From Usnea hakonensis (lineage: Eukaryota; Ascomycota; Lecanoromycetes; Lecanorales; Parmeliaceae): 64,000 nt of DNA. Below the pieces are notes generated by a model. It searched no databases. It was given only the letters and a program-made list of their open reading frames with translations, and had not been told where the DNA came from. The stretch spans positions 62,001 through 126,000 of the forward strand of contig BLJB01000130.1 of the NCBI GenBank assembly GCA_013423325.1, read 5' to 3'. This document shows positions 1 to 11,434 of the stretch, one piece after another (position 1 is the first letter of the stretch; each line of letters begins with the position of its first letter). The position numbers and the translations under genes are program-made.

Positions 1-570
1 CAGGATGAGGGCAGACTGCTGGAGATTAGGCAATGGGTGTAGGATTGATTGAGAAAGAAGAGCTACTTGAACAGCTGTGAAACTTGTGCTAAGACTATTG
101 CCAAGCATGTGTTGTTCGAGTTCCAGTTGGCTTCTAATTCATATTAGGTTCGATTCCTAATGGCGCTGATCTATGGTGGAGTGGTTGTCTTTCTTTGTTC
201 GTGTGTTGAGAGTGGTGGTGCATCATATTCCAACACCGACCATTCAAAATCTCAGTTAGCCGCGACCTCTCCGTATTAACCATTACAAAAACAAGTCCTC
301 AACCCATCAAATCTCCAAACCCAAAACCCAAAATTCTAGTTTTTCCGCTGCCACCGAGTGCAACAAAGAATATTCATCGCCCATCATCATCGGCTCTCCA
401 AGAAACAATCCAAGTCCCTCGAAAATCCTCAATTCGACTCAACAATTTGCTTCCTTTCCCTGTCCCTGTCCCTGTCCCTCCCTCTCTCCCCACAACCCAA
501 CCTTATTCTTCTCCGCTGCCACCCACAAATCCTCCCCTACCCCCTCCTCCCATCGACAAACACACACAGT
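1..570. other. 5' flank of YPI1, no gene seen
   Basis: No coding region is recognised. A pyrimidine-rich stretch before the YPI1 start codon carries about three copies of the hexamer CCCTGT (about 458-478), typical of a fungal core promoter or 5' leader. Confidence 0.5.
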
Positions 571-1243
571 ATGCATCATCCCTCACACTCCCACCCGACA
601 GCAACAACAACAACCCTCCACTCCCACACCTCCACCCCCGTCCTCCGCCTCCGCGCCACAGCGGGCCCAACACCCCCTCAAAACAACAACAGACCGCGGA
701 TACAATGGGCCGAAGACGTGATTGACAACGAGGGCTTGGGACGGAAGAGGTCGAAAGGTTGGTTCGGTCCTCTTTTGTATTACGTTATTCTTCGAGAAAG
801 ACAATGTGGGGGGAAGAAGTTTCCTTATTCTATTTACATACGTTACCCAAAGCAATTAAGTGATCGGACTTGAACGACTAACGCAAACATTCATCATGTT
901 AATTCTAGTCTGTTGCATCTACCACGCTCCCCACCCCGTCGGCGAATCCTCTTCCGAATCATCCTCCTCATCCTCCTCTTCATCCGATTCCGATAGCTGC
1001 AGCGACACCGCTGGCGGTGGGCTCAATGCTGATGACGGGCGAGCACGCATTGCCGGGAAGCGGAAATGGAGGCAGCAGCGTGGCCATCAGCACGGTGAAG
1101 CGGCCGAGGGCTGTGAACACGATCACGGTGACGCAGGGGGGGGAGGAATGCGGAGGGAGAATGGGAAAGCGAGGGTGAAGAGGAAAAGTAAGAACGCTTA
1201 TGAGACGGTGCCGAAAGTGAAGACGGAGGAGGTGAAGTCGTGA
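571..1243 (+). CDS. YPI1: Type 1 phosphatase regulator YPI1 (PPP1R11 family)
   Basis: Two exons, 571-757 and 909-1243, with a GT-AG intron (758-908), give 173 aa. YPI1/inhibitor-3 proteins bind and regulate protein phosphatase 1 (Glc7), mostly in the nucleus. The exon junction rebuilds the family core: RIQWAEDVIDNEG, then a basic stretch, then KVCCIYH across the splice, followed by the hallmark GESSSES and a serine/aspartate run. RIQW fits an RVxF-type PP1-docking motif. The N-terminus (about 40 aa) is low-complexity His/Thr/Pro. The tail is basic, ending in alternating Lys/Glu. The start is the ATG at 571; an open frame runs further upstream but is low-complexity. The family match is strong; the exact N-terminus is less sure. 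Confidence 0.9.
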
Positions 1244-2160
1244 GGGGACAGGTGTCATGGATGCAAGATTCAAAGCATTGGCAGGCGCTCAGGGAAGATC
1301 ATACCACAGGCATTCAGCAGTAAGCCATCTGGACTGGATGCATCCTTTGCTACGGATGCTCGATTCGTCGAACTGCCGCAACAACTTTGATCGACTATTC
1401 TGCGGAGCAGCATCCCCATTGATTATTCGACGCTGAAAAAGATTAGAGAAAGCCGGCTCTGGTGGCCTCCCCCGGCCTCCCACAGAATCATACCACCCCC
1501 TAAATGACACACTCAACCCCGAAGAAAGCACGAGGCACATGCGTGAAAAGAATTTGCGAAGCAGGATACGTAGCTGCCAAACAAGTTTCACCCGGCAAAT
1601 TTTCCGAACGATATCTCTCTCGAACGATAAACTCATGTACAATGCCATCATCACAACGCGATAACAAATACAAAAAAAAGTCGAGCATGCAGAGCTCGAG
1701 ATAAGGTAGGCCTGTGCGGCCCCATGCGCGCACCTTGCCGATCATAGCCGTGTTTGGCCAAAATCTCGCACACGACTTTTCCACAATCACGCGAGCATGA
1801 TCGGACGATTAAACAAATTGATTTGCAACGGAGATACTGATAAGCATTTCATGGTTCACTCGACCGGCGCTCCGGATGACTTGCAGGAAAGATTCGGGCG
1901 TTGGAAAAAGCTCCTTGCGGCAGGTGTGGAGCTTAGTCTGACGATATCAGTTGCACGAGGTTCGTGGTGATTGGATGTAGGCTGTACTTTGTACGACAGT
2001 TCTCCCAAATATGAATACATGCACATCATAGATTAAATATCTCACATGCTCGTGCACCGCATGACTCGATCATCCCAGCGAGCTTATGCAACAGGCTTTG
2101 AAAAGATACAGTGCCAGAGGCAGACCTATCAGACGCGTCAAGAAGATAAGGAAAAACAGC
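1244..2160. other. Intergenic, no gene seen
   Basis: This lies between the 3' ends of YPI1 and the aspartic protease, which converge. Only short frames without family resemblance were found. Confidence 0.5.
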
Positions 2161-3450
2161 TCAAGTTGGCTTGGCCGCAAATCCGAGCTTCGGAGAACTC
2201 GCGCCGTTGAACACTACGAACTGACTCTTGAGGAAAATGTCGCCGTAGATCGAGAAACCAATACCGGTATTTGACTGAATACCACCAAAGCATTCTGTAA
2301 GATTGTCAGAATATGACGGCTAATTCAGTCGGGGCACACCACTTACCGCTGCCTGTTGCTGGGGCATAATTGATGTAACTGCCCGGCACAACGGCTCTGT
2401 AGCTTCCGATGCCGAGCGTAATGCTTGGTAAAGTAGCAGAGCAGGGGAAGATGTAACCTCCCTGGGATGCACTATTAGTGGCACCGGAGACCTTAGCGTA
2501 GTAGGCTTTGACAGCTGCGGCTGGAAGATACAGAAGAGTGGTACCGGTGTCGGCGATGGCGTCAATCGAGGAAGAGACAAAGGCTCCAGAGCCGACGGCG
2601 TACCCACTTCCGGTGAACTCCCAGAAGCCATTGGCGGTATTCACAGCGACGTAGGTGATACTGCCAGTGTATTCGCTGGAATCGATGTAGCCAAAGTTAT
2701 AGTTGCCTGGCGCACCTTTCTTCAAATTTGCAGTGAAAAGAGGGGCAGCTAGTGAGGGTATAGCGTTTGAGAAGAAGGTCGCCACCTGGTTTGGACTTGC
2801 TGTGTTGATGCTGTTGAATGCAAGGCCAAGCAGGCCATCGCTGTCGGCATCGGACTCGAATTCTGCGCTGACCGATTCCGCTGCCTCGACGGCCTGGCTG
2901 GTCACAGTGGTAGCGCCCACGGACACCGTATCGATATAGACATTGCCTGATGCACCGCTTCCATCGCCGTAGGAAATACTCCATGTCTCTCCACTGTCCA
3001 CTTTTCCAGTTTTTGTGGGATTGTAGAGAGCGTGGCCACTCTGCTCACTAGCGGGAAGCTCGGTTGAGAACACCCACCTTTGCAAAGTTAGCATTTGCGG
3101 GAGCAAGTACGTGGAAACGCGGCTCACAAATCCGATGACCCTGTATCAAAGTCCATGTTCAATGTTGTCCCACCTACGGTCACAGGGCACAAGTATTCCG
3201 AGTCGTACTCTTCCGGACTGGCCGTCACTGTGCCATCGTTGTTCGCAGCGGCGGCGGCAATGACAGGAGGTACCGCCTTGCCAAATTTGCCATAGGTTTT
3301 GGCAAGGGAGGATGGGCCAGATAGCATGAATGGCTTTGGTACCGATTGTTCGAGCGTGAAAGCAACGCCGCGCTTCTCGAGCTCAACCGGTACCGCAGAA
3401 ACAAGAGATATGATGGCCGAAGCCACGCCCATGGTATTGACAATCCCCAT
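2161..3450 (-). CDS. Secreted pepsin-like aspartic protease (peptidase A1)
   Basis: Three exons on the minus strand, 3450-3128, 3077-2347 and 2294-2161, with introns of 50 and 52 bp, give 395 aa. It is an extracellular acid endopeptidase of the penicillopepsin/aspergillopepsin type. Both catalytic motifs are present: FDTGSSDLW (Asp102, spanning intron 1) and IADTGTTLLYLP (Asp284). The flap SYGDGS (about 144-148) and a C-terminal core of FSIYGDIFLKSQFVVF are also present. A hydrophobic N-terminus is followed by EKR at about 25-27, a likely Kex2 site ending the first pro-segment. Start: ATG 3450 is preferred because it leads directly into a signal-like helix; ATG 3507 is in frame and would add 19 aa. 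A TATA box lies 117 bp upstream. Confidence 0.92.
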
Positions 3451-3566
3451 GATAAGTGCGTGAGAGAATTCGTATTTGTTTGGGACAGGTGGATTGAACT
3501 GGCGCAAGGGGAAGTTGTGAATTAAGGAACTGCGACTGAGATTGGTTGAGGAGGATTGAACGGCTC

Positions 3567-3572
3567 TTTATA
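3567..3572 (-). promoter_or_regulatory. TATA box of aspartic protease gene
   Basis: TATAAA on the minus strand, 117 bp before ATG 3450 and 60 bp before the alternative ATG 3507. Confidence 0.5.
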
Positions 3573-6111
3573 GATAAAGTATGATGATGCATTGGGAAAC
3601 AGATCACGCCCAAGGCGTTCGTGTACCAGTCGCATGCAAGTATGATGAAATGATACTGAGTGGTCGCACAGATGGAGTAGCCAATGGAAGCATGTTGAAC
3701 AGCGTCTCGCGCATCCGTGGTCGATCATTATTGGGTTTTCCCATATCTTGGCACGGCAGTGATTCGCTATGGAGAAGGTGAGTAGCAAGTCGGTTAGAGA
3801 AAGGGGCAGGTCGTTGCTAAAATTTCCACGGTCACTGGTAGGATGGTGATGGGGAACTTGAGGAGTTGGAGAATAGACTGAAGGTTGACACTTGCAGATA
3901 CCAATAGTAGCATGTGTAGGTCGAGAATAATACACTTGCTAAATGATAAAGGAGCGGCGACAATTTGCCAAGTTTGGAAGCTGCGAAACTTGGTATGCAT
4001 GAGGACAAAGTTTGTATGGAGTACGGGTGGTTGGATTTAAGTCTTTCTCATAGTCATTGGTGGAGTACGAGTTACCTATCTTTATTATTATCATTAGGTT
4101 GAACAACAAGGGAGAATGGATGCCTTCAATCCGTCCAAGGGTCCATGTACTTTTTTAGCCTTATCAGATAAGGTTGGGCCGCTCGGATGGGGTGGCGACA
4201 AGGATCCCGAGGATAGGATACGTACTAACAGGGCTCGCTTAGGTATAATACCGTTAGTCCACTCTCTCTGACTTTTGAGCGAGGACGATGGATCATCAGG
4301 ATGAGGAAAGCCCAAAACAAACGGACCGCTCCGGATAAAGTCTTATCTCGTTCTTGCCCAATTCCTCACTTGCCCGCTTGCTCACTTGATGTTGTCTCGA
4401 CTGCTCAAAATCACGTCATTACAATAATCTTACGTTCGAAACCCCATGCTCTTTGACACGGCCGGTGCTGTTGCTCATCTTTTGATAATGCCGTCGTTAC
4501 GGATGGCCACGGGACCGAGTGGTCAGTTTAGAATACCTCAGACCTTTTCGCGCGGTCCTTATAATGGGCGTCTTGAAATGTCCAATCAAGATGAGTATTC
4601 AAAGTGAGATTCTCCTTTCCTCTGACTTTGCCAAGGAAGTAGAACCTTGTTTACTCCTTGTGTGCGCGTTTACACCTATTCTGCTGCTGAATGCTGAAAC
4701 TCTCAACTGTACCTGCATTCGAGCTCCCTTTTTGGGATTAAGGTCTTTAACGCCGGAGCAATATCACCCATCCACTTCGGAAGTAACATGAACAGTTATT
4801 TTTTTGAGAGTCAATTTTCGCGCCCTCTTCTGCATCATCTCCGAAGGTGTGGCACTCGGGTGGGAAACTTCTCCAATTACGTCCAAAAAACTGTCGCGTG
4901 CTCCCCTAATTCCTGCAGAAAATAGTCAGGCGCAATGGTATCCGGCTTGAATATGACCATCGTGCCTTCACTATTGATATACTAAAGGGTAAACGGAACT
5001 GCTTGGCTGGACGGTTGCTTCATCTGCACTCCAACCGAGTTGAAGTTGCTCCCCGTCGATGGTGGGTTACGGGCCCTCATGTTTGAGCATGATACAAGAG
5101 GCGGTCATGAGATCTTCATTCATCCACACCATTGAAGTCCTCACCTTCCCAAACGGCTTAGAGGGCATCATTGAGGTCAATGTGGGCTTCGTGGACAGTG
5201 TTATCCTGGCCTCGGAATTGGCCATTTCCTCTATAGCGCTTTATATCGGCAAATGGCTTCCAGGCGACTTCTATCCCCAAGAAATCCGAGATCCATTGAC
5301 GAGACGTGTATATGTTTTGGACCTGATGACAGGTTATCCTCTTAGACGAGAATCATGAACCTTGATTGACTTTGACGGAGAAAGCTCCGTACCCAGCGAA
5401 GTGGTTCACTACGAAGAACGTACCCAAAGGGGGTCATAGAAGGGAGATCTTTTCGCTGATCAGTGTAAGGGGAATGCTCCGGCTGTATGCCCGTCATTTT
5501 GCGAGCCATCTTTCCATTCAATGTTGTTAATTGGCAATGAACCGAGCATTCAGTCGAAGGAATTATTCGGGCCCCTTTGGTTTCTGTAAGCTCGTGACTC
5601 GAGACGATACGCAAAGTCCTCTTCATTCAGATCATGTGATCCAAATGTGGTGAGGGGAGGCCCAATAGCCGGAAGATTTTCGTTTCCGATGCAGCTGTGA
5701 CAGCGATATGGTCGTGGTTCTGGTCTGCTTCGTTGCTAGTATTGGCGTAGATAAGGTACGTAAGTAGGTCAAGTAGCCTATTCAGCCAATGAACTGTCCA
5801 ATTCGTGTCCCGCTCTCGATGATCACTGTGCCTTATCGTGTATCGGAGATATCCCGCGTGGAGGAATCCTCGGTTCCTGCTGCATGACGCAATTAGAAAG
5901 ATCAGTGACTTCGACAACGAGTACACATCTTCTCTTCATGTGTTAGGCTCATTATTCATGCTCGTGGTGTTCATTTACGGGTAGAAACGCTTCATATTCT
6001 TCGGCCATTTATTTTCATCATCTGCCCCAACGAGGACGGAAATGCAGTCAGCAAAACCAAATTTCAACTCGAAATGATTCCATCTTTTTTCATGACTGAG
6101 CTGCTCTCGCT
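3573..6111. other. Gene-poor interval
   Basis: About 2.5 kb without a recognisable gene. One open stretch (5059-5358, plus) could encode 99 aa but shows no motif I know. The rest is short frames on both strands. It holds the promoter of the aspartic protease at its left edge. Confidence 0.5.
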
Positions 6112-6915
6112 CTATCCATTGGTTAGGTCATCCACACCTAGCACAGTAATTTTAGCTTCATACACCCGATTCTCCCAGCCTCCGAAGCAAGCGCAGGCCC
6201 AAAGAATGACGCGATCGCCCTCTTGGACATGCTGCACCATTTCATGCTCATCCGTGAGCTCAATGGTGTAGTCCTTGACCTCTGTTGAAGCACACTCGTT
6301 CGTCTGTATTTGGTACTTTGGCTGGCTTTCCAGACTCTGTTCGTGTAGCTTCATCCACTCTACAGTCCGTTCATAGGACCCAGCCCACTCAGCTGCATCA
6401 TTACAAGGCCCTTGCTCATCTCCACCCGCGCGGGACAAACGGGCCAGACTAGCTTCGAACCAGCTCCAGGTGCCGGCGTCTGGGTCGCCACAGAAGCCTT
6501 GATCTCTGCTGCAGAATGTGAACACGACTTCCCTCAATCGCCCGACTTCTCGAGCAGATAATGGATGCGTAGACAAGACGGGCACGAGCACGGGTATACC
6601 AGAACGCCTGTCGCCAAGGACCTTGACGATCGGTTGACTAGGGTCTGACGAAGCTGAAAGCCTGATGCTGTGAAGAGAAACCCAGCGGGACGGAAGGCTG
6701 ACGATTTTCAGGATAAGCTCGGTGGGAAGGGCTGGTCTAGCTGGTGTTGCAGTGGAGAGGCATTCGAAGAGGGCGAGGTTGGAATCGTGAGTGGTCCATG
6801 ACTTGGCCGTTGAAGCTGAGAAAGGTGTAGGGTCTGCTTGGTAAGTCGCAGCGGCTGGCGACGATGAGCGGTCGACGTTGAATGTGCGATTGAACATTTT
6901 ACGAAAGCGATTCAT
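6112..6915 (-). CDS. Conserved fungal hypothetical protein
   Basis: A single uninterrupted frame of 267 aa from ATG 6915; the open frame continues 14 codons upstream without another ATG. I do not recognise a named domain. About residues 60-80 read LPTELILKIVSLPSRW, the opening found in many fungal F-box-like proteins. The middle (about 118-160) has SAREVGRLREVVFTFCSRDQ, and the C-terminus has a compact Trp/Cys-rich segment (VILWACACFGGWENRVYEAK). No signal peptide or membrane helix is evident. The length and even composition argue that it is real. The function is unknown; an adaptor role would be a guess from the F-box-like motif. Confidence 0.7.
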   Translation of the reverse strand: MNRFRKMFNRTFNVDRSSSPAAATYQADPTPFSASTAKSWTTHDSNLALFECLSTATPARPALPTELILKIVSLPSRWVSLHSIRLSASSDPSQPIVKVLGDRRSGIPVLVPVLSTHPLSAREVGRLREVVFTFCSRDQGFCGDPDAGTWSWFEASLARLSRAGGDEQGPCNDAAEWAGSYERTVEWMKLHEQSLESQPKYQIQTNECASTEVKDYTIELTDEHEMVQHVQEGDRVILWACACFGGWENRVYEAKITVLGVDDLTNG

Positions 6916-7392
6916 TGCCTTATTTAAGAGACTAAGAACGTAGGATGGTTGCGTCACAGGCTCATCAATAGAGATAGAGACAGAGATAGAGATACGAGTA
7001 ACGACGTAGGCGCAGTCTACAAAAGGATCTTAGACAAAGTGGCTTGAGTAGCTTACGCCTCACCGCTACTTTAAGGACGGGATCTCCCAGTAGTACCTTA
7101 CATACGAACTTACCTTAGGTATATAGATCGTTTCTGGTATATTTTACCATTACTTGCAGGGCCAATTCAAGTGTTGATGTCATGAAGGCGCCTCCTTCGC
7201 GCTTCCCGCGCAGCTATTTTGTAAACAAATGATTTCTGTCTACGAGCCCCCCATTCAAGCCCACTACCAGTCGTCTCTCGTGAAGCAGCGACACCACTGT
7301 AAGTATTTCCCTCCGTCAAACATCTCTATTCATCCTGGAAATGACTTCCCAGCCTCGACACACACCCAGATCTTCCAACCAGATCTTCCAGA
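6916..7392. promoter_or_regulatory. Divergent promoter region with hexamer repeat
   Basis: A 477-bp spacer between the minus-strand hypothetical and the plus-strand DUF3072 gene. About 6968-6995 is a degenerate AGAGAT/AGACAG repeat just upstream of the hypothetical gene's start. Confidence 0.45.
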
Positions 7393-7770
7393 ATGGCTTC
7401 CCAACTCGACAAACCTTCCCAATGGGTCACCGGCGGCGACGCCCCTACAGAGAAGCAAAAAGCCTTCCTAAACACCCTAGCAGCCGACAAAGATGCCCAG
7501 GTCGATCCCTCGAGCATGAACAAATCAGAGGCATCCATGAAGATTGACGAGCTCAAGAACGCCGAGACCAAGAACCCTAGTGCCACGGCTGGAGAGCCAA
7601 TTCAAAACCCCGATAGCTGGGCCACCGGGGACGATCAAGCTACTGGAAAGCAGACGGGCTACATAGCTGCTATGGCAAGGGAGGCTGGCGACAAGGTAGA
7701 GACGGAGGGCATGGGTAAAACTGATGCTTCCAAGAAAATTGGGGAGTTGAAGGAGAAGACTGGGATGTGA
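7393..7770 (+). CDS. Tandem DUF3072 small hydrophilic protein
   Basis: A single exon of 125 aa. It has two copies of the DUF3072 pattern. Copy 1 (about 12-56) reads TGGDAPTEKQKAFLNTLA, then NKSEASMKIDELKN. Copy 2 (about 73-122) reads TGDDQATGKQTGYIAAMARE, then GKTDASKKIGELKEKTG. DUF3072 is a short helical module, known mainly from bacteria, with a TxxQxxYLxxLA helix followed by a K-x-EAS-x-x-I-x-x-L helix; its biochemical role is unknown. The protein is very rich in Lys, Asp, Ala and Thr, with no signal peptide. ATG 7393 gives a clean start before copy 1. Confidence 0.82.
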   Translation: MASQLDKPSQWVTGGDAPTEKQKAFLNTLAADKDAQVDPSSMNKSEASMKIDELKNAETKNPSATAGEPIQNPDSWATGDDQATGKQTGYIAAMAREAGDKVETEGMGKTDASKKIGELKEKTGM

Positions 7771-9255
7771 GGAGCAGGATTGTCGATGGATGAGGAGGGA
7801 GGAGGCACTCTACGTGCAAGAGAGCGATGGTCTACCGGGGCAGACAACGGCTTAGCCCCCAGCTGCCGCATTACATGCTCGGCGACGCCCATGCCGACTG
7901 TTCCTTTTAGCGAATCATACATAAAGACATGGAAAATATCTCCCAGTGTCGTGCATACTGGGCCTTGCCTGAAGTGCTCTGCAATTCCTGAAAACTCTCT
8001 CTTTCTGGCAGATACTATTCTTGTACTATGCTTTCACCTCCGTTTCTCGACAGCCCTCAGATCGGACTCTCTAATCAAAAATGCTTCACGACTCAATGGC
8101 ATATATTGCATACCAAATCTGTGCTGCATCGCCCACTTATCATCACGAAGGATGCATTGGCGTCGAACCAAGTCAAGCTGTCACTGACAAGCAGTCTGCC
8201 GCATCATCCGCTCTCCTTCACTAAATTACTAGCCTTCAGCATAGCGCTTCGCCTCTTGCTGCAGGGTGCTCCGAAAAGCCGTCCGTCACAGAGCCTTTGG
8301 TACAACATGCGCGAGATCGAGCTGCCTACCGTACCGATGCCAACAAACCAGCTTTGAATCATTGACACGTGAAACTGTTTGCCAACTTCTGCATCTGTCT
8401 AAGCGAGAATTATTGGAGATTTAATAGGGAAAAGGCAGGCTAGCGATCACGTTAAATGAGTTGGAAGTCTAAGGTATATCCTCAATCTCTTCTTCTGACT
8501 GAGGATAGAGCGCTGGCCATGTTCGATTTGGTGTTTGTATGTCCGTATCAGTCGAATGGTCCTGAGCTGCAGAGACCTTTGTCAATTTCTTATCAATCCA
8601 TTTTTTTGGTGACATGGCTAAAGGCCTGCAGAACAGCACTTTGGAATCCGACTTTATTGAAAGAAGAAGTATGTTCCAATGAGACTGCGCCAGATTTGCG
8701 TGTTTAAAGGCCCTGGATAAGAGTGTCTTTTCCTCTTGCCGCAGACGGATACTTGATTCGTTTCAACTGCCCTCTCAGGTTTATTTCCCACACGAGGGCA
8801 AATTTCTCCCACTCCGAGAGGGTTGGCCCATTATTCAGGATATGTAGTCATATGTAGTCAAAGTCATGCGTGTAAGCAACTTGAGAATCCTTTGAATCTG
8901 GACGTCGATAGCGGCACTTTGGGGTTCGATACATCTGTGATTCTTTCTTAGTAAAAGTTAGGGGTCTTTGCGAAAGAGACCGAATTATTGGTATTGGTAA
9001 GTCTCTCTCTCACACAGATACCGAGTCCGGTATTGCCTGTTAGAGCTAGCTCGTCAGCAACTTTCATAACACTTTTCCGACCAGCTTCGACACTACGTGA
9101 TGTCTTAGTATTGTTGGAATATGATGCACCACCTCTTAACACACGCATAACACATGCTTGGCGATACTTCTGGCAGAGGTTTCACAGGCCATCTCATCGC
9201 TCTTTCAACATAGCTAGACAATCAATCCTACACCCTTACCTGATTGCCAACGAAT
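7771..9255. other. Intergenic, no gene seen
   Basis: About 1.5 kb with only short frames. It contains a perfect tandem pair of TATGTAGTCA at 8841-8860. The right end is the upstream region of the F-box gene. Confidence 0.5.
8841..8860. repeat. Tandem 10-mer, two copies
   Basis: TATGTAGTCA is repeated twice head to tail without mismatch. Confidence 0.8.
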
Positions 9256-10659
9256 ATGGACTCCCATAATGATGGATGGCGGGCTCAGGACCTCAGTCTA
9301 GCTCCCACATTTTCAACAACAAACATGATCTCTCACATCGACAACCTGCCGCCAGAGATCCTTCACGACATTCTTCGTCGGATCCGCAACTCCTCGAGCA
9401 AGAGTCAATTGCCGGTATTCGCCGCTTTGCAGACCGTGTGCCGTCGCTGGCACGATCTTGTAAAGCCTATTCTTTGGAGCGATGTTGTCTTGGACAATAA
9501 AACCTTACCACTCTTTCTCTCAAAGGAGTACAAGGAAAACTACACACTGGTGCGCTCTTTGACGATTCGCGGAACTGTGGCCCCCGAGACAGAGACGCTC
9601 GATCTCGCTCTTAACATAGCGATATCAATCTTGTCAAATGTGTACGAACTGAGCAAAATCTTGCCCGATTTGACACGTCTGGAAAGCTTTTCTCTGATTC
9701 TTCAGGACTTCCCTGTCACCGGTGTCAGAGGGTCTCAAATCAAGCGGATATGCCGTTTACTGGAGAGCCTGCCCAAGAGCTGCACCGCGATCGAAATCGA
9801 CGTTGCGGGCCAAGATGGCCGGCTCATGACAATCCATCATATCTGCAAATCTATCCAAAAGATCCTGCCTCGCATGAAGCACATTCGATTGAATATGGGC
9901 ACTATGTGCGAGTGCATGTTTCTCAAGGACCAGGGTGCGCCCTTGACAGCATCCCACGATGCTACCGAGTATACCGTGGCACCAATGCTTGAAACACTAA
10001 TTATCCTTGTACATTATCCTTTTCGTTGCAAGCTTGCTTCATATGATTGTCCTACCACACTTCCGCTACCAGAGGTTGTCCAAGTCGTAGAGTCCCCTTT
10101 GCGAGCCGGCGCGTTTCCCAAAGCCACGAAGATTAGCGTCTTCCATTGGGGCCCTTTTGGTGGTAGGAATATCTTCGAACGTCGTCAGCGCAATAACAAG
10201 CTCAAATTCTGGGAGATCCTGGAGCATGATGTAGCCAACAATTTGCGAGTCGGTATGCCTTATCTTGGAGTGCGGAAGTTATCTGGATACGATGGATACG
10301 ACATGATGAGCTATCGGATTGGTACAAAGAGCAAAACGGTCTTCGGCAACAAACGTGCGCTGGCAACGGTAGCAGAAGGTCGGGCTTGGGATACGACAGT
10401 GTCCGGTTCACGATTGCCAGGGTACTTTGCGAGATCGAAGGACGCTCAGGAGAAAGGGTACGGATTTGAAGAGAGCGCGATGGATCTCGTCGATCAGGGG
10501 GAGAAGCTAAGGACGAACACGATGCATTTTCGCGACAAAGCGACAGGGGAATTGAGGAGACGCTTCAAGAGGGACTCGGAGATGTCGAAGCAGATGTTGT
10601 CTGTAAAAGTCATGGAAAGGAACACTGGGAAGGAGTATGTGATTCCTGTCGGTTTTTGA
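9256..10659 (+). CDS. F-box domain protein
   Basis: A single exon of 467 aa from ATG 9256. About residues 29-75 form an F-box: HIDNLPPEILHDILRRI, then LQTVCRRWHDLVKPILW. F-box proteins bind Skp1 in SCF ubiquitin ligases and present substrates through the rest of the chain. The remaining 390 residues have no repeat I can name but resemble the irregular Leu-rich region of many fungal F-box proteins (LTRLESFSLILQDF, MKHIRLNMGTM). No signal peptide or membrane segments. A second ATG at 9325 would still retain the F-box. The substrate is unknown. Confidence 0.85.
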   Translation: MDSHNDGWRAQDLSLAPTFSTTNMISHIDNLPPEILHDILRRIRNSSSKSQLPVFAALQTVCRRWHDLVKPILWSDVVLDNKTLPLFLSKEYKENYTLVRSLTIRGTVAPETETLDLALNIAISILSNVYELSKILPDLTRLESFSLILQDFPVTGVRGSQIKRICRLLESLPKSCTAIEIDVAGQDGRLMTIHHICKSIQKILPRMKHIRLNMGTMCECMFLKDQGAPLTASHDATEYTVAPMLETLIILVHYPFRCKLASYDCPTTLPLPEVVQVVESPLRAGAFPKATKISVFHWGPFGGRNIFERRQRNNKLKFWEILEHDVANNLRVGMPYLGVRKLSGYDGYDMMSYRIGTKSKTVFGNKRALATVAEGRAWDTTVSGSRLPGYFARSKDAQEKGYGFEESAMDLVDQGEKLRTNTMHFRDKATGELRRRFKRDSEMSKQMLSVKVMERNTGKEYVIPVGF

Positions 10660-10775
10660 TGAGCTGGGATAGTGTTCTTTGAAGCTCTTTCTCTCTACTC
10701 CCATACACAGCAAGGTAGCACCATAAGTCGAAACCCTATGGAAATTGCGTGATGGCAGAGAACGCCTTCGTCGCC

Positions 10776-11349
10776 CTAGAGCTCAATTTTGTCCACTAAT
10801 TTTCGATGGTGATGTCCCTTCTGCTCTCGTGCCTCGTAATTACCTTTACCTCTCGGATTCATGGTATCATCGGAGCACTCCGCGAAGCCATTCTTGCGCT
10901 GTCCATCGTGCGTAATGACAGCACAGTATACAGCACTCGAATAATCGGAGGCAATGCTCCCAATTACGACCCTATCAGCCCCAGGCGATGATCCATCGTA
11001 CACACTTCCAGCCATTATGGGGAATTCTAAGTAGGGTTTCGAGGCGTATGAGAAGCTGAAATTCTCGTAGTCGTTGTAGGCGTGGGGGTATTTGTCCCTG
11101 CCTGGTAACATAGATCAGTTGAAGTCATCGCGGCGTGATACTGATGAGAGGACAGACCGAGGGTCTGGCCGTTAGAGGCTAGAGACAGAGCCTGGGATGC
11201 AGCGGCATTTATATCGTTCTGAGTGTAAGAAGTGCCTGAGCTGGATGAGCTGCAGAATTCCACGTTGTATGATCATAGGGTTGGGTATGGTGGATGTAGT
11301 ACATACCATCACAGTTGCAGCCGGTAGGCTCGTAGTATATTTCTGCCAT
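10776..11349 (-). CDS. Guanyl-specific ribonuclease, T1/N1 family
   Basis: Exons 11349-11307, 11235-11158 and 11101-10776 (introns of 71 and 56 bp) give 148 aa. It is a microbial RNase T1-type endonuclease cleaving after G in single-stranded RNA. All catalytic positions are visible: YPHAY (His47, equivalent to T1 His40), YLEFPI (Glu66, T1 Glu58), GADRVV (Arg84, T1 Arg77) and VITHDG (His105, T1 His92). CNCDG at the start supplies N-terminal cysteines, and FAEC supplies the C-terminal one. A 32-residue basic, His-rich tail after FAEC is unusual for the family. No signal peptide is encoded from ATG 11349. A signal-like frame begins upstream at 11428, but in another reading frame. The 5' end is therefore uncertain. 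Confidence 0.85.
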
Positions 11350-11427
11350 CCTGCACCTTTCTGTACGGTATTGAGCGATGATTAGTCGAGATGAGAAAAA
11401 GTAATGCCAATAAGGCCTGGGACACCA

Positions 11428-11434
11428 TTATATA
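11428..11434 (-). promoter_or_regulatory. TATA-like box of RNase gene
   Basis: TATATAA on the minus strand, 79 bp upstream of ATG 11349. It fits transcription starting just before that ATG. Confidence 0.4.

Noticed and set aside
144..160. tRNA T-arm look-alike (TTAGG, TTCGATT, CCTAA)
   Set aside because: The T stem-loop is perfect, but no matching acceptor, D or anticodon stem could be found upstream.
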